Below are positions 43,563 through 53,145 of a DNA stretch of 64,000 nucleotides, piece by piece. Where the stretch lies: assembly GCF_031822435.1 (NCBI RefSeq), contig NZ_JAVQLW010000001.1, forward strand, positions 2,117,501-2,181,500, written 5' to 3'. A program made the position numbers and the translations under genes. Within the stretch, counting starts at the first letter, position 1. The number at the start of each line of letters is the position of its first letter. A model generated the notes under the pieces. That model was not told the origin of the DNA. It was given only the letters and a program-made list of their open reading frames with translations, and made no database searches. The DNA comes from Paracoccus sp. MBLB3053 (GTDB lineage: Bacteria > Pseudomonadota > Alphaproteobacteria > Rhodobacterales > Rhodobacteraceae).

Positions 43563-43679
43563 GAAGGCGCGTGTCCGGAATCAGCGGCAAAAGAGCAAGC
43601 GCCGCAGGTGTGCGCAAGGCTTTTCCTCGGTCCATCGACGCATTATACCGCACTCACCGTTTCTTAGGAGGACAGGATA

Positions 43680-45080
43680 ATGGCAAAGCATCAAACCGGT
43701 TCCGCGACCCAGGCTTGGGACAAGCGTGGCTGGCGCGCCTATCCGCGCATCCAGATGCCCGATTATCCTGACAGCCCCGCTCTGCAGTCCGTCGAGGCGC
43801 AGCTGGCGCAGATGCCACCACTTGTCTTTGCCGGCGAGGCGCGTCGGCTCAAGGCATCGCTGGCGGAAGTCGGCGCCGGGCGTTCCTTCCTGCTGCAGGG
43901 TGGGGACTGCGCCGAGAGCTTTTCCGAATTCTCGGCCGACAATATCCGCGATACCTTCAAGGTGATGCTGCAGATGGCGATCGTGCTGACCTGGGGCGCG
44001 CAACTGCCCGTGGTCAAGGTCGGCCGCATGGCCGGGCAATTCGCCAAGCCGCGCTCGGCCCCGACCGAGAAAATCGGTGACGCGGAACTGCCGAGCTATC
44101 GCGGCGACATCATCAACGGCTTCGATTTCACACCCGAGGCCCGCATCCCCGATCCGCAGCGCATGCTGTCGGCCTATACGCAGGCCGCGGCTTCGCTCAA
44201 CCTCCTGCGCGCCTTTTCGACCGGTGGTTACGCGGACATGCACCGGGTGCAAAGCTGGATCAGCGACTTCACCGGCGGCGAGGAAGCTGCGCGTTACCGC
44301 GATATCGCCGATCGCATCAGCGACGCGATGGCCTTCATGGCGGCTGCGGGCGTCACTTCCGAAACCGCCCACGGGCTCGGCACCGTCGACTTCTACACCA
44401 GTCACGAAGCGCTGCTTCTGGAATATGAAGAAGCCCTGTGCCGGATCGATTCGACCACGGGTCTGCCGGTGGCGGGGTCGGGTCACATGATCTGGATCGG
44501 CGATCGCACCCGTCAGATCGATGGCGCGCATGTCGAATTCGCGCGCGGCGTTCAGAACCCGATCGGGCTGAAATGCGGCCCCTCGATTTCGGACAGCGAT
44601 CTCAAGACGCTGATTGCGAAGCTGAACCCCGAGAACGAGCCAGGCCGACTGACGCTGATTGCCCGCTTTGGGGCCGGTTCGGTCGGGGAGCATCTGCCGC
44701 GCCTGGTCAAGGCTGTCCAGTCCGAAGGGGCTAATGTCGTCTGGTCCTGCGATCCGATGCACGGAAACACGATCAAGTCGGCTTCGGGCTACAAGACGCG
44801 GCCCTTCGATTCGGTCCTGCGCGAGGTTCGCGAGTTCTTCGCCGTTCACCGCGCCGAGGGTACCATTCCCGGCGGTGTGCATTTCGAGATGACCGGTAAG
44901 GACGTGACCGAATGCACCGGCGGCGTCCGCGCCGTCACCGATGAGGACCTGTCGAGCCGCTATCACACGGCATGCGATCCGCGCCTGAACGCCAGCCAGT
45001 CGCTGGAACTGGCCTTCCTCGTGGCCGAAGAGCTTCGCAACCGCCGTGTCGCGGGCTTGCGTCACGACCTGGCAAGCTGA
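43680..45080 (+). CDS. 3-deoxy-7-phosphoheptulonate synthase, class II
   Basis: 466 residues with a strong ribosome site (taggagg) before ATG 43680. It catalyses PEP + erythrose 4-phosphate to DAHP, the first step of the shikimate pathway. Class II hallmarks: [95 protein letters not shown] and [17 protein letters not shown]. Metal and substrate residues appear intact. It is the plant-type enzyme, unrelated in sequence to AroF/G/H. Single gene closed by a strong terminator. Confidence 0.96.
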   Translation: MAKHQTGSATQAWDKRGWRAYPRIQMPDYPDSPALQSVEAQLAQMPPLVFAGEARRLKASLAEVGAGRSFLLQGGDCAESFSEFSADNIRDTFKVMLQMAIVLTWGAQLPVVKVGRMAGQFAKPRSAPTEKIGDAELPSYRGDIINGFDFTPEARIPDPQRMLSAYTQAAASLNLLRAFSTGGYADMHRVQSWISDFTGGEEAARYRDIADRISDAMAFMAAAGVTSETAHGLGTVDFYTSHEALLLEYEEALCRIDSTTGLPVAGSGHMIWIGDRTRQIDGAHVEFARGVQNPIGLKCGPSISDSDLKTLIAKLNPENEPGRLTLIARFGAGSVGEHLPRLVKAVQSEGANVVWSCDPMHGNTIKSASGYKTRPFDSVLREVREFFAVHRAEGTIPGGVHFEMTGKDVTECTGGVRAVTDEDLSSRYHTACDPRLNASQSLELAFLVAEELRNRRVAGLRHDLAS

Positions 45081-45108
45081 CCGTCTGAACTGCGCGTCAT
45101 TACCCAAG

Positions 45109-45138
45109 GGGCCGGGGTCAGCATGACCCCGGCCCTTT
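45109..45138 (+). terminator. Terminator of the DAHP synthase gene
   Basis: gggccggggtca and tgaccccggccc form a perfect 12-bp stem around gca, followed by tttcttg. Confidence 0.92.
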
Positions 45139-46157
45139 CTTGATGGCACGATCCCTGTGCCCATCCGGGCGAGAGTGAGGCGACGCTGCACAGCACTTCC
45201 CTGGCCAGGAACGCTCCCGCCATTCGATTTCGTCGATGGGCTGGCCGACGCGCAGCTGTCCGATGAAAAGCCAGACGAAGAACAGCGAATGGCACATGGG
45301 CGAGCTTTCCGATCTCGGGCCAGGACATCAAGGTTTCGTTCCCGTCGAGAACGGCCCGAAGACCGACGGCAGTGCCAGCGCCCTCGCAAGGCGCGGCGGG
45401 GCATTCCACCATGTCCGGGGCTCTCTGCCCGGCAAGGAAGACATGCCTCCACCGAGGTCTTTTTTTCATCTGAAACTGTCCATGCAGGGGGCGGCGTTGA
45501 CCGGACGTCAAGCGCAAAGGGCATGCCCCATGCGGCAGGCTTGAAGACATTTCCGTCTGCCGTCTTCGACCATCTGGCGGCCGACCGTGAGACCTCAGGG
45601 GCCTTGTATTCTGCCGCAGGTGGCGAGTCGGAGAAAACCTTCGGCCGAAGCCCAGGGCACCGAGCGAGCTGCCGCCAACATCGGTTCCCGAGATGCATTC
45701 GGGGACCCACTTGGCCTTCTGGTCTCGGCTGCCGAATTCTCAGCCAATCGACGCTGCGCTGACAATTGCACTGACCCGGAGGCCCTTTGCGGGGCAAAGT
45801 TCTTTGATGATCCAGACGATTGATCGTGCACGCAGAGGAACGTCGCAGGGCGCAACTTCCCTGAGATCCCGAGGCAGCATGGGAACGCTTTGAAATGGTC
45901 GTGGCCCAGCTTCCGATCCGTCATCATGCCGAGGGCGATGCCGGGGTATCGAACCCGTCCAGCCGAATGGCTCGGCTGGCGCGCCCGACTTCCGTGCCGG
46001 CGGGCGAGAGGCGGCCATGCCTTGCGCTGCCATCTTGAGGCGATCGGGACAAGTCGGACACATCCTGAGATCTGATGAGTGTCAGCGTCGCGTCCGCCAT
46101 CGCGATACATCGTTGGGGCGCATGCGGCGGCCGGCCTCTCGTATGTGACCATATTCC
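45139..46157. other. About 1 kb without a convincing gene
   Basis: All frames of useful length on either strand are of shadow character (Arg/Ser/Pro-rich, no motif, no ribosome site). GC content is similar to neighbouring genes, so this may be a decayed gene rather than regulatory DNA. I see no tRNA, transposase motif, or long repeat. Confidence 0.45.
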
Positions 46158-46952
46158 TCAGCTGTGGATATGCGTTTGTGGCGTCGTGTCGTTCCGGCTG
46201 ACCACCCGGAACCGCGCCCGCCTTTCCGCGGGCGAGGCAGGCTCCTGCGGCGTGGGCGCGGGCTGCGGCTGCGCGTCCTTCCGAGCCGAAAGTGGCTGCC
46301 AACGCGAACTCGCGGAAACCGGGTGCACCGTCGAGGCAGAGGGCTCGACGACCATTGCACCCGGGATCAGGGGAATGACCTGATCGCCGACCAGATCAAA
46401 GCGTCGCGGAGATTGGCCGATTTCCCCCTCGGCGACCAGGCAACCCAGGGCGCGGCTCACGTCGCCCAGATCCGAGCGCAGCGGCAAGATGATCATCTTG
46501 CCGCCAAGCGCGGGGCGTCCATAGCTGGCCACGGAGACCAGCGAGATTTCGGCAATTTGGGGCCCCTTGAACACGCTTTCGAGCACATCTGACAGGCGAC
46601 CGCGCGAGCTTGTGTTGAGGAAGGCGCAGATGGGCATGCCGCGCACCTCCATCCCCATCAGGTCGTTCAGGTGTCGCCCCGCCAGCCGAAAACGCGCGGC
46701 CCCCGGGGCAATGCGTTCAAGGATGAAGGCATGTTCGATGGCGCGACGAATGCCACTGGGATCGATATCTGCGCGGGCAGGAATTGCACGCCCTTCGCGC
46801 AGACCGTTCCAATAGCTGCGCATCTCGGAAATGATCCTGTCGGCCTGGATCGGCCCGTAATCCGACAGATGCAGAAGCTTGCCCTTGCCGTTGCCCTGTT
46901 CGCACAACCGGCCCTTGGCGTCGAAACCGCCCTCCGTGACATTTTCGGACAT
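46158..46952 (-). CDS. PAS domain-containing protein (PAS_5 family)
   Basis: 264 residues. Residues ~30-190 match the alphaproteobacterial PAS_5 family: IISEMRSYWNGLREGRAIPA, RADIDPSGIRRAIEHAFILE, RFRLAGRHLNDLMGMEVRGM, and YGRPALGGKMIILPLRSDLG. No output domain follows; the last 75 residues are Pro/Ala/Arg-rich and probably disordered. Members of this family are often sensory or motility-linked, but function is not established. It stands alone, divergent from gmk. Confidence 0.82.
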   Translation of the reverse strand: MSENVTEGGFDAKGRLCEQGNGKGKLLHLSDYGPIQADRIISEMRSYWNGLREGRAIPARADIDPSGIRRAIEHAFILERIAPGAARFRLAGRHLNDLMGMEVRGMPICAFLNTSSRGRLSDVLESVFKGPQIAEISLVSVASYGRPALGGKMIILPLRSDLGDVSRALGCLVAEGEIGQSPRRFDLVGDQVIPLIPGAMVVEPSASTVHPVSASSRWQPLSARKDAQPQPAPTPQEPASPAERRARFRVVSRNDTTPQTHIHS

Positions 46953-47150
46953 TCTTTGACCAACCCAACCGCTGAAACATTTGAACTACGAGCCCGATTC
47001 TAACGCCTGTTCCGCATTGTTTCCGAGCGATTTCTTCACCAATGGTTAAAATCGACCAGCCCTCCGCGCGGGCCTTGACCATCATGCCCGGCCTGCGTCA
47101 TTCAGGCGCCTCGAATGAGAATGCAAATAAGAAAAAGGAGATCAGACGAG

Positions 47151-47783
47151 ATGGAACGCAGCGGGCTTCTGGTCATCCTTTCATCGCCGTCGGGTGCGGG
47201 AAAATCGACCCTCGCGCGCCGGCTCATGGAATGGGACCCGACCTTGCGCTTCTCGGTTTCTGCGACGACGCGCAAGGCGCGTCCCGGCGAGGTCGAGGGC
47301 GAACATTACTATTTTCGGGACCGCGAGGAATTTCGCGCCATGGTCGATGCAGGCAATATGCTCGAACATGCCGAGGTTTTCGGCAATCTCTATGGCACAC
47401 CGCGCGAACCCGTCGAAGAGGCGATGCGGGCTGGGCGCGACACGCTTTTCGACGTGGACTGGCAAGGTGGTCAGCAGATCCGGGCATCCGCGCTTGGCGC
47501 GCATGTCATCTCGATCTTCGTTCTGCCGCCAAGTCTTGCCGAGCTTGAGCGTCGGCTCGTCTCGCGTGGACAGGATGCCCCCGAGATCATTGCCGGACGC
47601 ATGCAGAAAAGCCGGGATGAAATCAGCCATTGGGCCGAGTACGACTATGTCATCATCAACGAGAATATCGACCAGAGTACCGAGGCCCTGAAGACGATCC
47701 TGACAGCCGAGCGCCTGCGGCGCGCCCGCCAAGTCGGTCTGGGTCCCTTCGTGCGCCGCCTGATGGAGGAAGAGGGACGATGA
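47151..47783 (+). CDS. gmk: Guanylate kinase
   Basis: 210 residues from ATG 47151 (aaggag upstream); an alternative start 12 codons earlier is unlikely. It phosphorylates GMP with ATP. P-loop [19 protein letters not shown]-binding [20 protein letters not shown] and [17 protein letters not shown] [15 protein letters not shown], then [11 protein letters not shown] and [15 protein letters not shown]. It overlaps the next gene by ATGA. Many alphaproteobacteria have a YicC gene before gmk; here it is absent. Confidence 0.97.
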   Translation: MERSGLLVILSSPSGAGKSTLARRLMEWDPTLRFSVSATTRKARPGEVEGEHYYFRDREEFRAMVDAGNMLEHAEVFGNLYGTPREPVEEAMRAGRDTLFDVDWQGGQQIRASALGAHVISIFVLPPSLAELERRLVSRGQDAPEIIAGRMQKSRDEISHWAEYDYVIINENIDQSTEALKTILTAERLRRARQVGLGPFVRRLMEEEGR

Positions 47784-48307
47784 ACTGGGAACTGGACGGG
47801 GCCGGACCACAACTGGCCGAGGATGCCTGGGTGGCACCCGATGCGCAGCTGATTGGCAAGGTGGTCCTCGAGGAAGGCGCGAGTGTCTGGTTCGGATCGG
47901 TCCTGCGCGGCGATAACGAAGAGATCCGGGTCGGCCGCAATTCGAATATCCAGGAACTGACCGTGTGCCACACCGATATGGGCCACCCGCTGACCATCGG
48001 CGCCGATTGCACCATCGGCCATCGCGCGATGCTGCATGGCTGCACCATCGAGGATGGCGTGCTGATCGGGATGGGCGCGATCATCCTTAACGGGGCGCGG
48101 ATCGGTGCCGGCTCGCTGATCGGCGCGGGAGCGCTTGTGACCGAGGGCAAGGAGATCCCTCCCGGCTCGCTGGTGATGGGCTCCCCCGGACGGATCGTTC
48201 GCATGCTTGACGACGACGCGAAGGCAAAGATCCTGAAATCCGCCGAAGGCTACCGCCGCAATGCGGCCCGCTTTCGCGCAGGGCTGAAGCCGGTGACGCA
48301 AGAATGA
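47780..48307 (+). CDS. Gamma-carbonic-anhydrase-like hexapeptide-repeat protein
   Basis: 175 residues. A left-handed parallel beta-helix is predicted from isoleucine-patch repeats ([79 protein letters not shown]). The histidines of CHTDMGHP and GHRAMLHGC occupy metal-ligand positions seen in CamH/YrdA-type proteins. Enzymatic activity of this subgroup is usually low or unknown. It overlaps gmk (ATGA) and the kinase gene (ATGA), forming a three-gene unit. Confidence 0.9.
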   Translation: MNWELDGAGPQLAEDAWVAPDAQLIGKVVLEEGASVWFGSVLRGDNEEIRVGRNSNIQELTVCHTDMGHPLTIGADCTIGHRAMLHGCTIEDGVLIGMGAIILNGARIGAGSLIGAGALVTEGKEIPPGSLVMGSPGRIVRMLDDDAKAKILKSAEGYRRNAARFRAGLKPVTQE

Positions 48308-49359
48308 CCGCAAACGATCTGCGCCGCACGCTCGCGGCGGTTCCAATTCCCATGCTCGTCGCCGATGCCGAAACGCGCATGCTGGCGGCGAATGATGCAG
48401 CCGAGGTGCTTCTGGGGCCGATCGAGGCGACCCGTCCCTTTGTCACGGTGCTGCGCCATCCGGAAGTGAACACGGCGGTCGAAACGGTATTGGCGGGCGG
48501 GGACGACCGGATCAGGCTCAACGCCACGATTCGGACGCGTGAGGGTGAGATGCTGTCGGAAGTGACGGTCAGCGCGCTGACCGTGGGCCGCGCCCGCGCC
48601 GCCGCCGTCTCGATCGAGGATCGCTCGGGACATGAGGAGACCGAGTTGATGCGGCGCGATTTCGTCGCCAATGTCAGCCATGAGTTGCGCACGCCCCTGA
48701 CCGCCCTCATGGGCTTCATCGAGACATTGCGCGGGCCGGCAAAAAACGACCCCGTCGCGCATGACCGATTTCTTGCGATCATGGAGCGGGAAGCTGGCCG
48801 GATGAACCGGCTGATCGGGGAGCTTCTGTCGCTGAGCCGTGTCGAGCAGGAGGAGCGTCGCCGTCCTCTCGAGCGGGTGGAACTTGCCGCGCTTCTGCGG
48901 GCGGCGATCACGACGCTCAGCCCGGCAGCCGATGCGGCGGGCGTCAGCCTCGAGCAATTCGGAACAGATCAGCAGGTGACCGTTCCCGGTGATTCCGATC
49001 AGCTGGTGCAGGTCTTTCACAACCTGATCGAGAATGCGCTGAAATATGGCGGTGGCGGGGGGCTTGTCAGCGTCAGCCTGGAGCGCATCGAGCATGAGCC
49101 GGTTCTGCGCGGTCCGGCCTGGGCGGTCACGGTTGCGGATCGCGGCGAGGGCATCGAGGCGCGGCACCTGCCCAGGCTGACGGAACGGTTCTACCGCGTG
49201 GATTCGCACCGCTCGCGCGAACAGGGCGGAACCGGGCTGGGCCTTGCGATCGTCAAGCATATCGTCAATCGCCACCGTGGCAGGATGAAGATCGAAAGCA
49301 AGCGCGGCGAGGGCAGCCGCTTTATCGTGCTCTTGCCGGAAAGTGCCGGTCGCAGCTGA
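48304..49359 (+). CDS. Soluble PhoR-like sensor histidine kinase
   Basis: 351 residues. A short PAS-like domain (~residues 8-110, IPMLVADAETRMLAANDAAE) precedes the HisKA domain with H-box DFVANVSHELRTPLTALMG and the ATPase domain (N-box FHNLIENALKYGGGGGL, G1 VADRGEGIEARHLP, F-box RFYRVDSHRSREQGGTGLGL, G2 region). It matches PhoR/PnpS of the phosphate regulon, but no membrane helix is present at the N-terminus. In PhoB-PhoR systems the phosphate transporter often lies nearby; here no pst gene or response regulator is in the window, so its partner and signal are open. Confidence 0.85.
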   Translation: MTANDLRRTLAAVPIPMLVADAETRMLAANDAAEVLLGPIEATRPFVTVLRHPEVNTAVETVLAGGDDRIRLNATIRTREGEMLSEVTVSALTVGRARAAAVSIEDRSGHEETELMRRDFVANVSHELRTPLTALMGFIETLRGPAKNDPVAHDRFLAIMEREAGRMNRLIGELLSLSRVEQEERRRPLERVELAALLRAAITTLSPAADAAGVSLEQFGTDQQVTVPGDSDQLVQVFHNLIENALKYGGGGGLVSVSLERIEHEPVLRGPAWAVTVADRGEGIEARHLPRLTERFYRVDSHRSREQGGTGLGLAIVKHIVNRHRGRMKIESKRGEGSRFIVLLPESAGRS

Positions 49360-49365
49360 GAAAGC

Positions 49366-49400
49366 AAAAAAGGCGGGGGCATCGAGCCCCCGCCTTTTTT
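49366..49400. terminator. Bidirectional terminator between the kinase and purF
   Basis: aaaaaaggcgggggc and gcccccgcctttttt form a perfect 15-bp inverted repeat around atcga, with T-tracts on both strands, serving converging genes. Confidence 0.95.
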
Positions 49401-49424
49401 CGGGGAATGCTCCCCGAGCGAGCC

Positions 49425-50924
49425 CTATTCGGCCGCGTGGCCGGTGATGTTCGAGGTTTCGGAATCGGGCTTCATGCGGAAGCCGCGCTCGAGCTGGTCG
49501 AAGGGCGCGACCGGATAATCCCCCGAGAAGCAGGCATCGCAATATTGCGGGCAGGATGTGTTCCGGCCCTGCGCCTCGCCGACTGCGCGGTAGAGGCCGT
49601 CGAGAGAGACGAATGCGAGACTGTCCACGCCGATCCATTCGCGCATTTCTTCGACCGACATCTGCGCGGCCAGGAGTTTCTCACGGTCGGGCGTATCGAC
49701 GCCGTAGAAGCAGGGCCAGGAGGTCGGCGGCGAGGCGATCCGGAAATGCACTTCGGCGGCGCCGGCATCAAGGATCATGTCCTTGATCTTGCGCGATGTG
49801 GTGCCGCGCACGACCGAGTCGTCGACCAGGACGACCCGCTTGCCCTTGACCAGCGCGCGGTTGACGTTGAGCTTGAGGCGCACGCCCATATTGCGGATCT
49901 GCTCGGTCGGCTCGATGAAGGTCCGGCCCATATACTGGTTGCGGATGATCCCCATGCCGAAGGGAATGCCGCTTTCATGCGCGAAGCCGATCGCGGCCGG
50001 GGTGCCGCTGTCCGGCACGGCGCAGACCAGATCTGCCTCGACCGGGGCTTCGCGGGCCAGTTCCACGCCGATCTGGCGGCGGGTCTCATAGACCGAGCGG
50101 CCCTTGATGATCGAATCCGGGCGCGAGAAATAGACATGCTCGAAGATGCAGAAGCGGCCGGTCGAAGGTCCGAAGGGGCGCGAGCTTTCGATTTCGCCCT
50201 TGGAAATCACGACCATCTCGCCAGGTTCGATTTCACGAACGAACTCGGCGCCGATAATGTCGAGGCCGCAGGTTTCCGACGACAGTGCATAGCCCTCGTC
50301 GCCGATCTTGCCGAGGACCAACGGGCGGACCCCCAAGGGATCGCGCACGCCGACCAGCTTGGTGCGGGTCATGGCGACGACGCTGAACGCACCTTCGACG
50401 CGGCGCAACGCATCCTTCATCCGCTCGGGGATGTTGCGTTGGATCGAACGTGCCATCAGGTGGATGATGCATTCGCTGTCCGAGCTGGACTGGAAGATCG
50501 AGCCACGCTCGATCAGTTCCTTGCGCAGGGCCATCGCGTTGGTGATGTTGCCGTTATGGGCGACGGCACAACCGCCCATCGAGAAGTCGCCGAAGAAGGG
50601 CTGCACGTCGCGGATCGCGGTCGCGGCCTTGGTGCCGGCGGTCGAATAGCGGACATGGCCGATGGCGAGCGACCCGGGCAGGGTCTCCATCAGGCTTTGT
50701 TTCGTGAAATTGTCACGAACATATCCAAAGCGATGGGCGCTGTTGAAGCCCTGTTCGGCGTCATGCGAGATGATGCCGCCCGCTTCCTGGCCGCGATGCT
50801 GCAAGGCATGGAGCCCGAGGGCGACGAAGTTGGCCGCATCCGTGACACCGATTACACCGAAAACACCGCATTCTTCATGCAGTCGATCGGAATCGAAGGG
50901 ATGGGCGAGGAATGGCTGCATCAT
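49425..50924 (-). CDS. purF: Amidophosphoribosyltransferase
   Basis: 499 residues from ATG 50924 (ATG 50921 or GTG 50927 possible). First committed step of purine synthesis: PRPP + glutamine to phosphoribosylamine. The N-terminal nucleophile is Cys19 after a propeptide ending RLHEE, in CGVFGVIGVTDAANF; LGLHALQHRGQEAGGI, RYSTAGTK and NITNAMALRKELIERG follow. The PRPP loop is RVVLVDDSVVRGTTSRKIKD. Cysteines for a 4Fe-4S cluster are plausible (CFYGVDTP, CPQYCDACFSGDYP), as in the Bacillus-type enzyme. It converges on the kinase gene. Confidence 0.96.
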   Translation of the reverse strand: MMQPFLAHPFDSDRLHEECGVFGVIGVTDAANFVALGLHALQHRGQEAGGIISHDAEQGFNSAHRFGYVRDNFTKQSLMETLPGSLAIGHVRYSTAGTKAATAIRDVQPFFGDFSMGGCAVAHNGNITNAMALRKELIERGSIFQSSSDSECIIHLMARSIQRNIPERMKDALRRVEGAFSVVAMTRTKLVGVRDPLGVRPLVLGKIGDEGYALSSETCGLDIIGAEFVREIEPGEMVVISKGEIESSRPFGPSTGRFCIFEHVYFSRPDSIIKGRSVYETRRQIGVELAREAPVEADLVCAVPDSGTPAAIGFAHESGIPFGMGIIRNQYMGRTFIEPTEQIRNMGVRLKLNVNRALVKGKRVVLVDDSVVRGTTSRKIKDMILDAGAAEVHFRIASPPTSWPCFYGVDTPDREKLLAAQMSVEEMREWIGVDSLAFVSLDGLYRAVGEAQGRNTSCPQYCDACFSGDYPVAPFDQLERGFRMKPDSETSNITGHAAE

Positions 50925-51003
50925 CACCGGCTCATTGGGCTAGGGGGAGGGCAAATTTGTGGCGCGACTGCCGCTAACATAGGGACTTGCGCCGATGAAG
51001 TCA

Positions 51004-51030
51004 CGCCCCGCCGGGTCGGCGGGGCGCATT
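51004..51030. terminator. Hairpin between cvpA and purF
   Basis: cgccccgccg and cggcggggcg form a perfect 10-bp stem with a ggt loop. On the plus strand it is followed by catttta, but the minus-strand genes flanking it would be read the other way, with no T-tract. Attenuation between cvpA and purF is possible. Confidence 0.5.
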
Positions 51031-51066
51031 TTATGTCACGAAATGGTCAACCCGCCTGCGATCCGA

Positions 51067-51678
51067 TCAGTTTGCCGGCGCGGGCGCGGGCTCTGGGGTA
51101 GGGGTGCTGGTGTCCACGCTTTGGGTGGCAGCGCAGCCGCGCACAAGCTGTTCGTATCTGGAAACGACCCAACCCGGCGCATCTTGCGGGATCTGTTCGT
51201 CCATCTGGCCGGTCATCCGCGAAAAAACCTGGGCCGAGCGCGAATTGTCGACGACTTCGATCGGCTGAGACGCGATCACGCGATCATAGACGATGAAGGC
51301 CACGGCGACGAGCAGGATGCCCCGCGCCACCCCGAAAAGGAAGCCCATCCCCTGGTCGATCCCACCCAGAGCCGAGCGCTGGACGACCGATGAGAAAAGC
51401 GGCGTGATGATCGAGAAGACGACGAGCGCCAGCGCGAAGACCGCTGCAAAACCGGCAATCGTCGAGAGCTCGCAGCTATCCGCCAGGAACCTGTTGAGCC
51501 CCGGAACCTGCGCCACCATTGGCCGGACGGCAGGAGCGAAGATGAAGGCCAGAACCGCCGCGCCGATCCATCCGAGAATGGCCAATGATTCGCGGACAAA
51601 TCCCCGCGCATAGGCCAGGATCGCCGAAAGGATGATCACGATCGCCACGATGCCGTCGATGATGGTGAAACCGTCCAT
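51067..51678 (-). CDS. cvpA: CvpA family membrane protein
   Basis: 203 residues from ATG 51678; GTG 51684 is an alternative. Four membrane helices between residues ~1 and ~125: DGFTIIDGIVAIVIILSAIL, YARGFVRESLAILGWIGAAV, ELSTIAGFAAVFALALVVFS, and GMGFLFGVARGILLVAVAFI. The family lies beside purF in many bacteria (colicin V production locus), as here. Its C-terminal 60 residues are variable and Pro/Ala-rich. Role: inner-membrane protein affecting envelope stress or colicin V; mechanism unclear. Confidence 0.9.
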   Translation of the reverse strand: MDGFTIIDGIVAIVIILSAILAYARGFVRESLAILGWIGAAVLAFIFAPAVRPMVAQVPGLNRFLADSCELSTIAGFAAVFALALVVFSIITPLFSSVVQRSALGGIDQGMGFLFGVARGILLVAVAFIVYDRVIASQPIEVVDNSRSAQVFSRMTGQMDEQIPQDAPGWVVSRYEQLVRGCAATQSVDTSTPTPEPAPAPAN

Positions 51679-51715
51679 TAACACGCCCTTTTTGTCTTCG
51701 TGCTGGCTGGCCAGC

Positions 51716-53080
51716 TCATCCGGCGCCGAATGTTTCGCCCACGAAGCCTGTCAAATCCGAAACGCGGTCGATCCGCATCCCCCCCACGCCCTCGACCTTT
51801 GTGGCCGCGGGCAGGATTGCTCGTGAAAAACCAAGTTTCTGCGCTTCTTTCAACCTGTTTTCGGTTTGCGCCACTGGACGGAGCGCGCCAGAAAGACTGA
51901 TTTCGCCGAAAAGAACCGCTTCTGCGGGCAGGGCGGCGTCCTCGCGCGCGCTCAGCAGAGCCGCCGCAATCGCAAGGTCGGCGGCGGGTTCATTGACGCG
52001 CATCCCCCCGGCAACATTGAGAAAAACATCCAATCCGGCAAACGGAATTGCGCATCTTGCCTCGAGCACGGCAAGGATGGTCGAGACCCGTCCCGAGTCG
52101 AGACCGACGACGGTGCGCCGGGGGCTTGCCAGTGTCGAAGGTGCAACAAGGGCCTGAACTTCTGTCAGCACGGGGCGCGTGCCCTCGATTCCCGCATAGA
52201 CGGCCGACCCGGCATTGGGCTGGCCGCGTTCGGACAGGAAAAGCGCGGAAGGGTTCGCGACCTCGGCAAGCCCGCCGCCCGTCATCTCGAAGACGCCGAT
52301 TTCGTCGGCCGGGCCGAAGCGGTTCTTGTGCGCCCTGAGAATGCGGAACTGGTGTCCGCGCTCGCCTTCGAAATAAAGGACGGTATCGACCATGTGTTCG
52401 ACGACACGGGGGCCGGCGATCTGGCCTTCCTTGGTGACATGGCCGACAAGCACGACCGTCGTCCCGCGCCTTTTGGCAAAGGTGGTCAGCTCATGGGCAA
52501 CGGCCCTGACCTGCGACACCGATCCAGGCGCCGCCTCGATCTGGTCGGACCAGAGCGTCTGGATCGAATCGATGATGGCGACATCGGGGCGTTCGGCGTC
52601 GAGCGTGGTCAGGATGTCACGCAGCGCCGTCTCGGCCCCGAGCCGCACCGGCGCGTCGCCCAGCCCCAGCCGCTGTGCGCGCAGCCGGACCTGTGCGCTG
52701 GCTTCCTCGCCCGAGACATAGATTGCCTGTTGGCCCGATCGCGCGAAGGCGGCGGCAGCCTGCAGCAAAAGGGTGGATTTCCCGATCCCCGGATCACCCC
52801 CGACAAGGATGGCCGAGCCGGGAACAAGGCCGCCGCCCAGAACACGGTCGAATTCTGCAATGCCGGAATGAGCCCGGGCCGGTGGCGCCTCCTTGGTGGC
52901 CAGTCCCGAAAGCGGGATCGGCTTGCCCTTGAGCGTCCCCAGGCCGCGTCCGGGCCCCTGGGACAGCGGGGCCTCTTCTATGATGCTGTTCCATTCGCCG
53001 CATGCTTCGCAGCGGCCGGCCCATTTCCTGTGGCTGGCGCCGCAGGCAGTGCAAGTGAAAGCGGTGATCGATTTTGCCAT
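51716..53080 (-). CDS. radA: DNA repair protein RadA
   Basis: 454 residues. N-terminal zinc finger CTACGASHRKWAGRCEACGE, Walker A GGDPGIGKSTLLLQ, and the RadA-specific KNRFG motif (AHKNRFGPADEIGVFEMTGG). The C-terminal Lon-like domain includes VGLDSGRVSTILAVLEARC and NEPAADLAIAAALLSA without the Lon catalytic Ser-Lys pair. RadA is a hexameric helicase that migrates recombination branches. Length and domain order are normal. It lies 37 bp upstream of cvpA on the same strand. Confidence 0.97.
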   Translation of the reverse strand: MAKSITAFTCTACGASHRKWAGRCEACGEWNSIIEEAPLSQGPGRGLGTLKGKPIPLSGLATKEAPPARAHSGIAEFDRVLGGGLVPGSAILVGGDPGIGKSTLLLQAAAAFARSGQQAIYVSGEEASAQVRLRAQRLGLGDAPVRLGAETALRDILTTLDAERPDVAIIDSIQTLWSDQIEAAPGSVSQVRAVAHELTTFAKRRGTTVVLVGHVTKEGQIAGPRVVEHMVDTVLYFEGERGHQFRILRAHKNRFGPADEIGVFEMTGGGLAEVANPSALFLSERGQPNAGSAVYAGIEGTRPVLTEVQALVAPSTLASPRRTVVGLDSGRVSTILAVLEARCAIPFAGLDVFLNVAGGMRVNEPAADLAIAAALLSAREDAALPAEAVLFGEISLSGALRPVAQTENRLKEAQKLGFSRAILPAATKVEGVGGMRIDRVSDLTGFVGETFGAG

Positions 53081-53145
53081 GGCGCTTTACTGGCAGATTG
53101 CGCGGGGTCGCGCCATGGGGAACCGTCGGCGCTTCGGCGCCGCGA

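Noticed and set aside
45062..45550. 162-codon minus frame after the DAHP synthase gene
   Set aside because: Crosses the terminator and has no motif or start site; shadow of the gap.
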